Source: DASRQK01 sp964401685 (lineage in GTDB: Bacteria; Bacteroidota; Bacteroidia; Sphingobacteriales; Sphingobacteriaceae). From it: DNA of 64,000 nucleotides. The DNA lies in the NCBI GenBank assembly GCA_964401685.1, contig CAYNZH010000001.1, positions 62,001 to 126,000 of the forward strand, read 5' to 3'. Each line of letters begins with the position of its first letter. Within the stretch, counting starts at the first letter, position 1. Below, one piece after another: positions 1-8,553 of this stretch. Below the pieces are notes generated by a model that saw only the letters and a program-made list of their open reading frames with translations, searched no databases and was not told the origin of the DNA. A program made the position numbers and the translations under genes.

Positions 1-1
1 T

Positions 2-1987
2 ATAGACTCGAAGAAGATTGTAAAGGTCGACGATGATAGGCTAGGCGCGCATACTGGCCGCGTGAGTAATCATTTCCAGCCCTCATGGTCACCGGATTCC
101 AAGTGGATTGCCTATATCAAGACCCTTCCGAACACTGTTTCTGCCATGTTTATTTACAATTTGGAAAATGGACAGAAACACCAAATCACCGACGGGATGA
201 GTGCCGTCCGAACTCCGGTATTTGGCAAGGAGGGAAAATACCTTTATTTTAATGCCAGCACAAATACTGCACTCACGAATAGTGGCCTGCATATGTCCGC
301 CCAGGGCAGTTCGCCTTCTTATCAGGTCTACACTTTTATTCTGAGCAATGAGACGCCGTCTATTTTTGCACCAGAAAGTGACGAGGAAACCATTAAAAAG
401 GACGAAGGGAAAAAAGACGAAAAAGCCGACGAAAAGAAACCAGAAGATAAGAAGTCTGATGACAAAACGGTAAAGATCGACTTTGATCAGGTCAGCAATA
501 GGATTCTAGCCTTGCCTTTGCCTCCTGGATATTATAGCCTCGACGGAAGCCTCCCCGACCAGTTGCTTTATCAACGCTCAGGGACTATCGGGGTTTATGA
601 CATTAAGAAAAAGGAAAACAAAACCCTAATCGAAAATGCCCGTGGCTTTCAGGTCAGTGCCGATGGCAAGCGTATGATCTACTCTGCGAGAGGTTCCTAC
701 TATATCGTACCCGCAGGGCAAAAGCCAGCAACTCCCGAAACCGGCAAGCTCAAGTTGGACGATACTAAACAATTGGTCGATCCGGCAGCAGAGTGGAAGC
801 AGGTGTTCAACGAAGTGTGGGCTATGCAAAAGGAATATTTTTACGTGGAAAACATGCACGGTGTAGACTGGGCTGCCATGAAGACCAAGTATGAAAAATT
901 CCTTCCCTACGTAAATCACCGCTCAGATCTTGGTTATTTGCTCAATGAAATGATGGGTGAAATGGTCGTGGGTCACAATTACATTTATCCCGGTGACGAG
1001 CCCTCGACGCCTTCTGTTGCTGTAGGCGTACTGGGTGCAGATTTCAACACGACGGGGGGTTATTATCAAATTGAAAAAATATTTACGCGTCTGGATTGGA
1101 ATCCGCAGTTCAAAGCGCCACTCGCTGAGCCTGGGCTGAAAATTAAGGAAGGAGATTATATCCTAGCTGTCAACGGCACTCCGCTTAATGCCAGCATGAA
1201 TATTTACAGTCTTTTTGAAAACACAGTAGGTAAGCAGGTCGTCCTCACGATCAATTCTCACACGGGCAAAGAGGGTTCGCGAGATGTCACGGTTGTTCCT
1301 GTCAGTTTCGGTCAGGAATCCCAGCTAAGGCGCATGGCGTGGGTAGAAGACAATCGCCGCAAAACTGACGAACTCAGCAAGGGCCAGATTGCTTATGTCT
1401 ATATGCCCAACACTGGAGCCGAAGGCTATACTTATTTCAACCGATACTACTTCTCGCAGATGGACAAAAAAGCCCTGCTGATCGACGAACGTAATAACGG
1501 CGGAGGCTGGGTTGCTGATTACGTAATAGATCTTCTTACCAGAGAGCAGATTAGCGGATGGGCGATCAGGGACGGAAAGGGCTTCCTCACTCCAGGAAAC
1601 GGCATCTACGGTCCGAAGGCGATGATCATCAACGAAAACGCCGGTTCCGGCGGAGATATGATGCCCTACATGTTCAGGGTCAAAGGGCTAGGCAAACTCG
1701 TTGGACGGACCACTATGGGAATCCTAGTCGGGATCAGCGGTTATCCACCTTTGTTGGATGGTGGCCGGATCACTTCGCCAAACTTCGGAATCTATGATCT
1801 TGAAGGCAATTGGATCATTGAAAACGAAGGAGTCGCTCCGGATGTTTTCGTAGAGCAACTCCCCAAAGACCTGCTCCAAGGGCGTGATCCACAACTGGAA
1901 AGAACGATTTCAATTTTGTTGGAGGAAATGAAAACTTATCCATACAAAGATATTCGCCAACCTAAAGATCCCAATCGCGCGAAATAA
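2..1987 (+). CDS. Tricorn-like protease (S41 family), 5'-partial
   Basis: A large periplasmic or surface protease of the tricorn type, missing its N-terminus. The frame is open from base 2, so the GTG at 62 is probably an internal codon. What remains starts with TolB/WD40-like propeller blades (PSWSPDSKWIAY), followed by a Lys/Glu/Asp-rich linker at about residues 110-140, a tricorn core, a PDZ-like segment, and a C-terminal S41 catalytic domain. The nucleophile is the serine of NAGSGGDM (codon at 1646-1648). The histidine of VVGHNY (974-976) fits the tricorn catalytic His, but the Ser that usually precedes it is Gly here. The Glu of ENEGVAPDV fits the last tetrad member. Known family members degrade peptides. 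A terminator follows directly, so this is the last gene of its unit. The family call is firm; the substrate is unknown. Confidence 0.88.
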   Translation: MDSKKIVKVDDDRLGAHTGRVSNHFQPSWSPDSKWIAYIKTLPNTVSAMFIYNLENGQKHQITDGMSAVRTPVFGKEGKYLYFNASTNTALTNSGLHMSAQGSSPSYQVYTFILSNETPSIFAPESDEETIKKDEGKKDEKADEKKPEDKKSDDKTVKIDFDQVSNRILALPLPPGYYSLDGSLPDQLLYQRSGTIGVYDIKKKENKTLIENARGFQVSADGKRMIYSARGSYYIVPAGQKPATPETGKLKLDDTKQLVDPAAEWKQVFNEVWAMQKEYFYVENMHGVDWAAMKTKYEKFLPYVNHRSDLGYLLNEMMGEMVVGHNYIYPGDEPSTPSVAVGVLGADFNTTGGYYQIEKIFTRLDWNPQFKAPLAEPGLKIKEGDYILAVNGTPLNASMNIYSLFENTVGKQVVLTINSHTGKEGSRDVTVVPVSFGQESQLRRMAWVEDNRRKTDELSKGQIAYVYMPNTGAEGYTYFNRYYFSQMDKKALLIDERNNGGGWVADYVIDLLTREQISGWAIRDGKGFLTPGNGIYGPKAMIINENAGSGGDMMPYMFRVKGLGKLVGRTTMGILVGISGYPPLLDGGRITSPNFGIYDLEGNWIIENEGVAPDVFVEQLPKDLLQGRDPQLERTISILLEEMKTYPYKDIRQPKDPNRAK

Positions 1988-2016
1988 TATCGCAAGAAAT
2001 TGGTTCATAATAGAAA

Positions 2017-2047
2017 AAGCCAGGCCCGGAAGGTCTGGCTTTTTTTT
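2017..2047 (+). terminator. Rho-independent terminator after the tricorn-like gene
   Basis: The inverted repeat AAGCCAGGCC / GGTCTGGCTT (one G-T pair) has a four-base loop and is followed by seven or more T on the plus strand. It begins about 30 bases after the stop codon of the protease gene. Confidence 0.85.
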
Positions 2048-2125
2048 ATGAATTGTAGGTTCTGTTGGTGCGTGGGGCTATAATCTACCGAGCAAGTTTA
2101 TATGCCCTTGGTCGAATATCATGAA

Positions 2126-3058
2126 TTATTTGAATTCTTCGGCAAGCATGATCCGCTCTTGCTGTACATAACTCCAGAGGTCTTCCCGCGTGAGAACAAA
2201 ACCTTTTATATTATTTCTAAGCCAATGCCAGTTTTCTGGGGCGAGAAAATAAAAATCATAGGATCCGCCCACAATTCCTTTACTGGGAATATATACAAAA
2301 CGATCAACTCCGCGCTGTGTGTTAAATCCATCATGAAACTGCCAGTCTATCAGGGTCCAGAACTGGTAAGCAGTATCGCCCTTTAGTGCAAAACTTTTTG
2401 AAAGATACTCTCTCTGGAGCAGCCATCGGTTGTGTAAATAAGTATGAGGCTGTCTTACGTCAAGCGGAAAAGGTAAACGAAACATCTCATCCTTTTCCGA
2501 ACGGAAGATATCCATCATCTTTTCAACGCTCAGTGGTTCCTGCCCAATATTGATTACTCCGTAGGGATTGTTGAAAAATGAAGAATTATAATTGGCACCA
2601 ACAAAGAAAAACTCACTGAGGCAAAAATTGCTTTCAAAATACTGATCGGTTTCTTTTTTTATTAGGAAATATCTAAGGCTCTTCTTTTCCAAATAATCCG
2701 TTGACATCACTTTCTCCGAAAATAAAGCGGACAATTCTCCTCCTGAAAATGTTTTATTGCTGAGGGTTGCTGGATCGATGACCTTCCAATTCTCTCCACT
2801 TTTGAAATCAGGCAGCACAGAAAAAAGATATAGCTTCGCTCCATCCAAAACGTTATACAGTTCGATCGTTTCATCGACACCATAGTGCTCCAGCGTTTTG
2901 ATAGTATAATGATGTGTATCAAACAAGCTGTCCAACAACTCCAATCGGATGTGAGTCTTGCTCTGCCCTGTAGCGCAATTGATACATACCAAACTTATCA
3001 ATATCAAAGAGCAGGCAGTACGCAGTTCTTTTGTCAGGATTTCTAGAAAATATCTCAT
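2126..3058 (-). CDS. Secreted protein of unknown function
   Basis: A predicted exported protein of 310 residues that I do not recognise. The open frame runs further upstream, but ATG at 3058 is the better start: it gives a signal peptide (charged start, then a hydrophobic stretch ACSLILISLVCIN), while an earlier start would bury that signal. The cysteine after CIN does not form a good lipobox, so cleavage by signal peptidase I near ATGQS seems likelier. The mature part is rich in aromatic residues and has no motif I can name. It lies 4 bases after the stop of the broken zincin gene on the same strand, so the two were probably transcribed together and may have worked together. Confidence 0.65.
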   Translation of the reverse strand: MRYFLEILTKELRTACSLILISLVCINCATGQSKTHIRLELLDSLFDTHHYTIKTLEHYGVDETIELYNVLDGAKLYLFSVLPDFKSGENWKVIDPATLSNKTFSGGELSALFSEKVMSTDYLEKKSLRYFLIKKETDQYFESNFCLSEFFFVGANYNSSFFNNPYGVINIGQEPLSVEKMMDIFRSEKDEMFRLPFPLDVRQPHTYLHNRWLLQREYLSKSFALKGDTAYQFWTLIDWQFHDGFNTQRGVDRFVYIPSKGIVGGSYDFYFLAPENWHWLRNNIKGFVLTREDLWSYVQQERIMLAEEFK

Positions 3059-3062
3059 GATT

Positions 3063-3703
3063 TTAGTTGTTATCGCATTGTTCAGTCCCTGCCAGCAACT
3101 TATTGTCAGACCCGCGGCCTTTGAAAGTTGCAGCAGCATAATTTATAGCATTCCTTGAATAGCTTGTTCCACCAATCACGATGGAAGAAACGTTGCCAGC
3201 GTCGGTGTAAAACAACCCTGCCCACGCTAATGAATAGGCATCAAACTGCGAAATGCCGAATAATTGCTGAAAAAAATCGGCCATGGGATCAATAAATTTA
3301 GCTGCCATTGTTTCGTGATGGTTAATCGGCTCCTTATTCAATAGCGAATTATAACTAAGATATGCATGAAGAATTTCATGAATTAAAATTGACACAACCC
3401 CTTCTTGGGATACATCCGGCATATATGTTTCTTGTAAAATTATATCGCCAGAAAACACATCTGGTTTGCCGTTCTTCCATGAGTTTTTTCCCAGTTAATT
3501 ACGCGTTGAAGCTTTTGTCGTAAAGTGTATTCGGGATAGCTAGCGTGGTTAGAAAATGCCATATGTTCAAGTTCAAAATCTTGTTTCAATTTCGAAATAA
3601 ATACCTGCTCAGCAGGCTCCATCCGCAATTCTCGTTTTTCACAGCTATAAGCAAGGATAAAAAAGAATGATTAATAGATATGAATTTTGATTTTACTCTT
3701 CAT
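3063..3703 (-). pseudogene. Broken zincin-like metallopeptidase lipoprotein
   Basis: Three pieces in this stretch fit one gene. ATG at 3703 opens MKSKIKIHIY, then an in-frame TAA (3671-3673) interrupts, and the same frame resumes with SFFFILAYSC, a signal peptide with a lipobox-like cysteine. It continues to about 3490 (ending VINWEK). There the frame is lost in a run of six T (3484-3489 on the plus strand); adding one base joins it to NSWKNGKPDVFSGD and the remaining 130 residues. That part holds the zinc motif HEILH and a following HHE, typical of zincin proteases. A product of about 210 residues would be expected. Two separate lesions suggest real decay, although either could be a sequence error. 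As it stands, only short pieces can be translated (for example from TTG 3628 or ATG 3622). Confidence 0.7.
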
Positions 3704-4030
3704 GTTTTATGATAATTGGTCTTTCGCAAAGTAAGAAAAAACATACAAAGCCGAAAATTTTCCGCGAATTATTTTGCCTGACAGCAAATTACCATGGACC
3801 GTATGGAGTTAATTGGCTGCCCCATGCGTGCCCTGTAAAATTTTTTTCACATGGCATATTAACATAAGAGATTTCGTGCAAAATTATAATCAATGCTCTG
3901 ATCCAGAGGATTAAAGCGAAACGTTTTTCAGGATTACCCAAATAGCTGTACGATCTATTTAGGACTAGTGGTTAATACAGTAGGGTTTTTCAGGACGAAA
4001 GCTACACTAAGATAAATCTAATTACGAAAG

Positions 4031-4255
4031 GTGCAAGCAACGCTTGCTATGAGCGATTTGTTTAATTGGCACCATACTTCCCATACCGTCACGATGCCCA
4101 ATCACCAATTGAATACATTCTTTAAGCAAGAATCCCAAAGAATCAGATTTTCAGTCCGATATATTTTCGGAACGAATAAAAGCAAAACCAATAACAAGAA
4201 ATCCGCGTCTGATGAAACTCAGAAAAGAGTGAAAGAGGGTTTTATAACAAATTAA
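4031..4255 (+). pseudogene. C-terminal remnant of an outer-membrane beta-barrel receptor
   Basis: The frame encodes ATLAMSDLFN, then RIRFSVRYIFG, then a basic/acidic tail (KSASDETQKRV). This order closely resembles the end of TonB-dependent-receptor-like barrel proteins of Bacteroidota: a DLFN turn, a last aromatic strand ending in Tyr-x-Phe-Gly, and a short charged tail. Only about 74 codons are left. The same frame has TAA codons at 4013 and 4019, and no start codon with a plausible leader, so the several hundred residues of barrel and plug are gone. I read it as the trace of a deletion or rearrangement; a short expressed peptide is possible but unlikely. Confidence 0.5.
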
Positions 4256-4291
4256 ATATTTAAAAAAAAACACTTTAATTTCCCGTGATAA

Positions 4292-4328
4292 ACAAAAAAT
4301 CCCCGAATCCGACAGAAGGACGGGGATT
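4292..4328 (-). terminator. Terminator of the cupin gene
   Basis: AATCCCCG (4298-4305) pairs with CGGGGATT (4321-4328). On the minus strand the hairpin is followed by a run of T (A-run at 4292-4298 on the plus strand). It sits about 30 bases beyond the stop of the minus-strand gene at 4360. Confidence 0.8.
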
Positions 4329-4359
4329 ATTAGAATATTGATCGGTATACTGCGCGTTA

Positions 4360-5232
4360 TTACGATTGCACTTTACGCAAAGCCCGACGCGCCCGCTTGT
4401 TGGCCGCTTCGATCTTGTAATTATACCAGCGATCTTTAAAGACTCTTCTCATGGTGTCGTCAAAGTGCCGCGTGATCACCAGGTTGCGGAATCCGCGCCA
4501 GCGGTCGTAAATCTTGGTCGGCAAAGCGCGGACTGAAATCGAGTAGCCTTCGGTCGGATATTGTATATAATGCCACCAACCGGACGGCATAAATATGGTT
4601 TCGCCGGGATGAATTTCCGCTTCGTAGCCGTTCACGTGCCTCAAAGCGGGAAATTTGTCATAATCCGGATTTTTTAAGTTGGCAGTACTATGAAAATTGT
4701 ACGGCAACTTGTACATAAGATCGGATTGATCCAGGGGAAACAGCCAAACTTTCTTGACACCGCGGTACTGGGTCAGAAAAACATGGGACATGTCTATGTC
4801 GAAATGGTTGCGTGTGCTACACCCCGCACCTCCGAAAAACAAGTAGGGTAACCATTGCAGGACTTTGCCCCCGGTGACGTCATTGTATATAATATCTTTG
4901 TTCAGCTCGGGCTTCAACTTCATCAGATTGAACAAAAAAATCCTGTAGTCCGTCGGTTCGTTGGTTGCAATCAGGTCAAGGTATTCACCAAACTTCATCC
5001 TGGCTACCGGCGCACTGGCAGCACGATCGTTGGAAGCGTCTTCCTTCCCAAGGAGATCTACTTCTTTATCTCCGGCTATTTCCTTGAAATAGTCGTAGTT
5101 CCACTTTGTCCACGCGGGACTATCCTTGCTCACAAAATCCTGCAAAACTACAGGAATTCCTGCATTAAGGTAGTTTTTAGTGAAGTCAGCAGTACTGATT
5201 CCGGAAATTTTTTCTACTTTCTTTAGTTGCAC
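4360..5232 (-). CDS. Cupin-like (JmjC-type) Fe(II)/2-oxoglutarate-dependent hydroxylase
   Basis: A soluble 290-residue protein of the cupin_8/JmjC-like family, whose members use Fe(II), oxygen and 2-oxoglutarate, often to hydroxylate proteins. The facial triad is visible: His143 and Asp145 in RNHFDID, and His221 in PSGWWHYIQY. The segment FMPSGWWHY is the classic second cupin motif. A basic C-terminus (KRARRALRKV) ends the protein. The length is usual for the family. It stands alone, 44 bases downstream of gldN on the same strand, so read-through from the gld operon is possible, and a terminator follows. The target is not deducible from sequence. Confidence 0.85.
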   Translation of the reverse strand: MQLKKVEKISGISTADFTKNYLNAGIPVVLQDFVSKDSPAWTKWNYDYFKEIAGDKEVDLLGKEDASNDRAASAPVARMKFGEYLDLIATNEPTDYRIFLFNLMKLKPELNKDIIYNDVTGGKVLQWLPYLFFGGAGCSTRNHFDIDMSHVFLTQYRGVKKVWLFPLDQSDLMYKLPYNFHSTANLKNPDYDKFPALRHVNGYEAEIHPGETIFMPSGWWHYIQYPTEGYSISVRALPTKIYDRWRGFRNLVITRHFDDTMRRVFKDRWYNYKIEAANKRARRALRKVQS

Positions 5233-5276
5233 GATTCAAATATTATTTCCCAATAACAAACTTACGAAAAGTTCTT

Positions 5277-6230
5277 TTAATAGGACCACAGATTTTGTTC
5301 GAAATCTATCAATTTCTTTTTGATTCGCTCGGCTTCGTAAAGTCTATCCAGTCCGTGAGCGACATAGTCTTTGATGCGTAGGTCTTCGGGGTTGGATTCC
5401 TTGACAATGAAACTTGAAAACAATCTCTGGACGAAGACATCATCATAACTCAGTCCGGTCGCATCGTTGTGACGGTTAGGCACTTCCTTGTTAACAAAAA
5501 TATGCCTGGCTTCTGGAAAGTAAATCCAAAAGGCAGGGTACGGATCTATCTCCGGACCTGCTTGTGCACTGGGGTCGCGCAGCGGGATACCAAACTCGTC
5601 CACGCCACCGCCGCCAAATTGTTCCAGATTTGGGGTTACCAAAGGTGCTATGCCGACGATACGAGGTTCAAAGACGGATCGCTGCTTATCAAAAATCCAG
5701 TCTTCCTTTATCCTAAAGCGGACGACGTCGGCAGGGTTGAACGAGCCGGCTTCAAAACGTGAAGATACGACGTTTCCGTCCTCATCATATTGTTCCACCA
5801 ATGTGGAATCCACGCCAAAACGGTTCAGCACCTGATCAACGGGTAGAATCACCTTGAAGCTATCACCAGTTGGATCCTCCTCAGTGGGTGTGGGATCGTA
5901 GGCTGTCAATTCACCGGCCAAAACCGCTTCCATTATTACATTGATGAGACCTGCATTTGGCGAAGCGTAAATCGTGTTGACCTTTTCTCTCAAGTCAAAC
6001 TCCCGCCATACCCTTTTCACAAAACCAACATCTGCGGGACGAATAGGCGCGTATTCTATGACTTTCCGGTCCAAGATGTCCGATTTCACATAGTATCCAT
6101 CCACTGGGGGCTCTTGTAAAGGTATTGGTGTGGTGCTATTGGACAGGTTGGCCTGCTGGCCCAATGCCCAAACGCCTGACATCACGAGCGCCGCAGTCAA
6201 AAGGCTTCCAATAAAACATGTACTTTTCAT
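5277..6230 (-). CDS. gldN: Type IX secretion system protein GldN (PorN)
   Basis: Periplasmic ring component of the type IX secretion system and gliding machinery, which in known systems joins GldK and the trans-envelope GldLM motor. The 317-residue product begins with a signal peptide (LLTAALVMSGVWALGQQ). Typical GldN stretches follow: DGYYVKSDILDRKVIEYAPIR, the FVKRVWREFDLREKVN helix, and SYDDVFVQRLFSSFIVKESN near the end. It is the last of four genes, 22 bases after gldM. No terminator is visible between it and the cupin gene. Identity is supported by both sequence and gene order. Confidence 0.95.
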   Translation of the reverse strand: MKSTCFIGSLLTAALVMSGVWALGQQANLSNSTTPIPLQEPPVDGYYVKSDILDRKVIEYAPIRPADVGFVKRVWREFDLREKVNTIYASPNAGLINVIMEAVLAGELTAYDPTPTEEDPTGDSFKVILPVDQVLNRFGVDSTLVEQYDEDGNVVSSRFEAGSFNPADVVRFRIKEDWIFDKQRSVFEPRIVGIAPLVTPNLEQFGGGGVDEFGIPLRDPSAQAGPEIDPYPAFWIYFPEARHIFVNKEVPNRHNDATGLSYDDVFVQRLFSSFIVKESNPEDLRIKDYVAHGLDRLYEAERIKKKLIDFEQNLWSY

Positions 6231-6252
6231 ACCTTATTATTTAAAAGGATCT

Positions 6253-7773
6253 CTAATTGATCCTGAATGATAAATCCTCCAATTGTTGTTGCAATCCATC
6301 AGGACCAACCGCAATTATATCGTAAAAATAAACAAAAGAACCCGGAGTTACTGTTTTCAACGCGTTTTTCATCGCTTCTGAAAATGTACCGTTGGTTCCT
6401 TGATAAGGGCCCAGCGGATCGACACGAGGCCTTTGCACCATCATCGAGAAGCGAGAAACAGTGAATTTGGCGTCAAATTCGAAATCGTCCAAACTCGCAA
6501 AAATTCTATCCTGCCCTCTGATTTGAGCGGCCGAAAGACTGCCCGAGGAGCGACCAGCGACCTTTGCCTGAGGTTTTGGAATTCGCTTGACCCTAAATTC
6601 GGTGCTGCCGAGCGCCTGGGTCTGATCGCCAATTCTGGCGCTGACACTGATTGTGGCTCGTCCTGGCTCGGTGACCCTCGCCGTATAGTTTCCTGCGTTT
6701 CCTGTGATTCTCACACCTTGACCCTGCACAGAAATACTTTCCCGCGGAATTCCCGCCGCAGATACGGAAATGGGATTATCTACCCCTATATATAGTACTT
6801 TTGTGGCCTCTGCAGAGACAACCGCGGATGGTCGCGCGACTTGATAGCGCTGCGGCTCTGTCTGATACTCCGCAATCGTCCCGTCAGTCTGACGCACCCT
6901 GATCGTTCCAACCCAATCAAAAACGCCTTCTGAGCTCGTGTTCAGCGAGTAAGTACCTTGCCCATCCACGACCGGAAGGGTCTGCCCACCGACACTGATC
7001 TCAGGATTTGATTTGGAATCGTAAGCCGTCAGGAAAACTTTCGCCGTGTAGGGCTGCCCTTGTATGATATACGAAGAGGGTGCCACTGCGACTGCCGCAA
7101 AGCGGTCCAAATTGACCACAGCCATGTCCATTTCACCAAAAATATGCCTCACCACGGCGGATTCAGCGTTCTTTATGTCTGCCTTTATCTTATCCAGTGC
7201 AGTAATCGCCGCAGTCAAGGGGATTCCGTCACCAAAATTGGCTTGCTCCCAGGATTTAGAGATTCCCGCCCTGGGTGGAGGGTCCTGCGCATCCAGTGAA
7301 AAGCTCACTTCCTGATTGGAAATTTGCTGCAACTGGTTGCGGGTATCATTGATCAAGTGCTTTAGACGCTCAGCGTGTCCCTGTTTGATCATGACGCGGG
7401 TGCTGATACTCATATTGTTTCTCTTGTTCAGGTCGCCAGAGCGTTCGTTTTCCCCACCCCCTTCAGCAGCCAGAACCACCTTAAGCGAATCTATATAACT
7501 GCTCAGCCGATTGGCCATCTGCGTCGCATCCTCGGCTTTGGAGAGTATGGGCTCAGCCCGGTCCGGCTCATCCTTTAGCTTAGTTTCCCGGAAAGCCGCG
7601 TACATATTATCAATACCGGTCTGCGTGTTTTGAGTCGAGGTACTCAAACTGACCGACAAATTTTTAAAGGCGTCCAAAATCGAATCGCTTACATTTAGCG
7701 CCACCAATCCGAGCAGCACCAGGTAAAGGATCCCAATCATTTTTTGCCTGGGTGTTTCTTTCTTTCCCGCCAT
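6253..7773 (-). CDS. gldM: Type IX secretion / gliding motor protein GldM (PorM)
   Basis: GldM forms the long periplasmic shaft of the type IX motor and, with GldL, uses the proton gradient. The 506-residue protein has a short cytoplasmic start (MAGKKETPRQKM), one membrane helix at about residues 12-31 that runs into NVSDSILDAF, and a large periplasmic part. In known structures that part forms four domains (D1-D4), and the length fits. The mid-region has the repeated beta-rich stretches expected of D2-D3 (YTAKVFLTAYDSK). It starts 12 bases after the stop of gldL in the same operon. Confidence 0.96.
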   Translation of the reverse strand: MAGKKETPRQKMIGILYLVLLGLVALNVSDSILDAFKNLSVSLSTSTQNTQTGIDNMYAAFRETKLKDEPDRAEPILSKAEDATQMANRLSSYIDSLKVVLAAEGGGENERSGDLNKRNNMSISTRVMIKQGHAERLKHLINDTRNQLQQISNQEVSFSLDAQDPPPRAGISKSWEQANFGDGIPLTAAITALDKIKADIKNAESAVVRHIFGEMDMAVVNLDRFAAVAVAPSSYIIQGQPYTAKVFLTAYDSKSNPEISVGGQTLPVVDGQGTYSLNTSSEGVFDWVGTIRVRQTDGTIAEYQTEPQRYQVARPSAVVSAEATKVLYIGVDNPISVSAAGIPRESISVQGQGVRITGNAGNYTARVTEPGRATISVSARIGDQTQALGSTEFRVKRIPKPQAKVAGRSSGSLSAAQIRGQDRIFASLDDFEFDAKFTVSRFSMMVQRPRVDPLGPYQGTNGTFSEAMKNALKTVTPGSFVYFYDIIAVGPDGLQQQLEDLSFRIN

Positions 7774-7785
7774 TTCGATAGCTTA

Positions 7786-8535
7786 TTATTGAGGACGCGA
7801 TTGATTCATTGCCGATAGCATATTCCCATAAACCGAATTCAGCGCAGCCAAATTCTTGTTGAGAATGTTGATCTGCTCTTTTAGTTGCTCTGTATCCGAT
7901 GCCGAAGCATTGAAATGCTTGAAGGTTTCGCCGATTTTATCGAATTCCTGCGTTATCGCTCTCAGTTTCTGGCCGGACTCTGTCAGCTCCTGCTCGTATA
8001 TGGCGTTGAGGTTTTTTAGGTTAAATGCCAGCTTGTTGATCTGCTCCTGATAAGAGGTGGTATCGGTATTGGTGTTGCTAATATTAGCCAAATCCTGCGT
8101 TACCTTTTCAAACGAACGATTTAAATTACCAAAACCCTCTGATGCAGATTTGAGTGAAGTTGCAAACTGAGCTGAGGCCAGGGACACGTCCGACACATTT
8201 GATATAGCCTCGACCTTCTCTCCGAAAGTCCGCAGGCCCTCGCCAAGACGACCGATTGTTTCTGCATTGATATTGGCATCATGAAGCATGTTGTCCAAAG
8301 CGACCGTGGCACCCACATTGTTCGCGGAAACAGCCTGCATCTCTGGAGCTGCGTCTTCTTCCCGCTGGAAACCGAGCAGAAAGAACAGTAAAGCTTCGGT
8401 ACCCAAACCAACGACAATCAGCCAATCTCCCCATGGCCAGTGCATCAACTTGGCCATCAGTCCAATGATGACGACAGTTGCTCCCCAAGAGATGAAGTTG
8501 TTGATTCCGACTTTGAATTTTCCTTTTTGTGCCAT
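7786..8535 (-). CDS. gldL: Type IX secretion / gliding motor protein GldL (PorL)
   Basis: Inner-membrane partner of GldM in the type IX motor. Two membrane helices lie at about residues 15-32 and 38-56. The second holds Glu47 (GLGTEALLFF), which matches the conserved membrane glutamate that known GldL proteins need for proton-driven rotation. The rest, from residue 60 on, is a cytoplasmic region rich in heptad-like coiled-coil sequence (EQINKLAFNLKNLN and EQINILNKNLAALN). At 249 residues it is slightly longer than the Flavobacterium protein. It is separated from gldK by 18 bases. Confidence 0.95.
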   Translation of the reverse strand: MAQKGKFKVGINNFISWGATVVIIGLMAKLMHWPWGDWLIVVGLGTEALLFFLLGFQREEDAAPEMQAVSANNVGATVALDNMLHDANINAETIGRLGEGLRTFGEKVEAISNVSDVSLASAQFATSLKSASEGFGNLNRSFEKVTQDLANISNTNTDTTSYQEQINKLAFNLKNLNAIYEQELTESGQKLRAITQEFDKIGETFKHFNASASDTEQLKEQINILNKNLAALNSVYGNMLSAMNQSRPQ

Positions 8536-8553
8536 AATAGTGATTAAAGTTTT

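Larger units (their letters stand above)
3704..4359. other. AT-rich intergenic stretch of about 650 bases
   Basis: There is no intact gene here. The stretch is visibly richer in A and T than its flanks. It holds the 3' remnant of an outer-membrane barrel gene (4031-4255) and a terminator of the minus-strand cupin gene (4292-4328). In 3704-4030 I see only short frames full of stops; the frame of the remnant can be followed upstream to about 3960, but stops at 4013 and 4019 break it. Confidence 0.6.
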
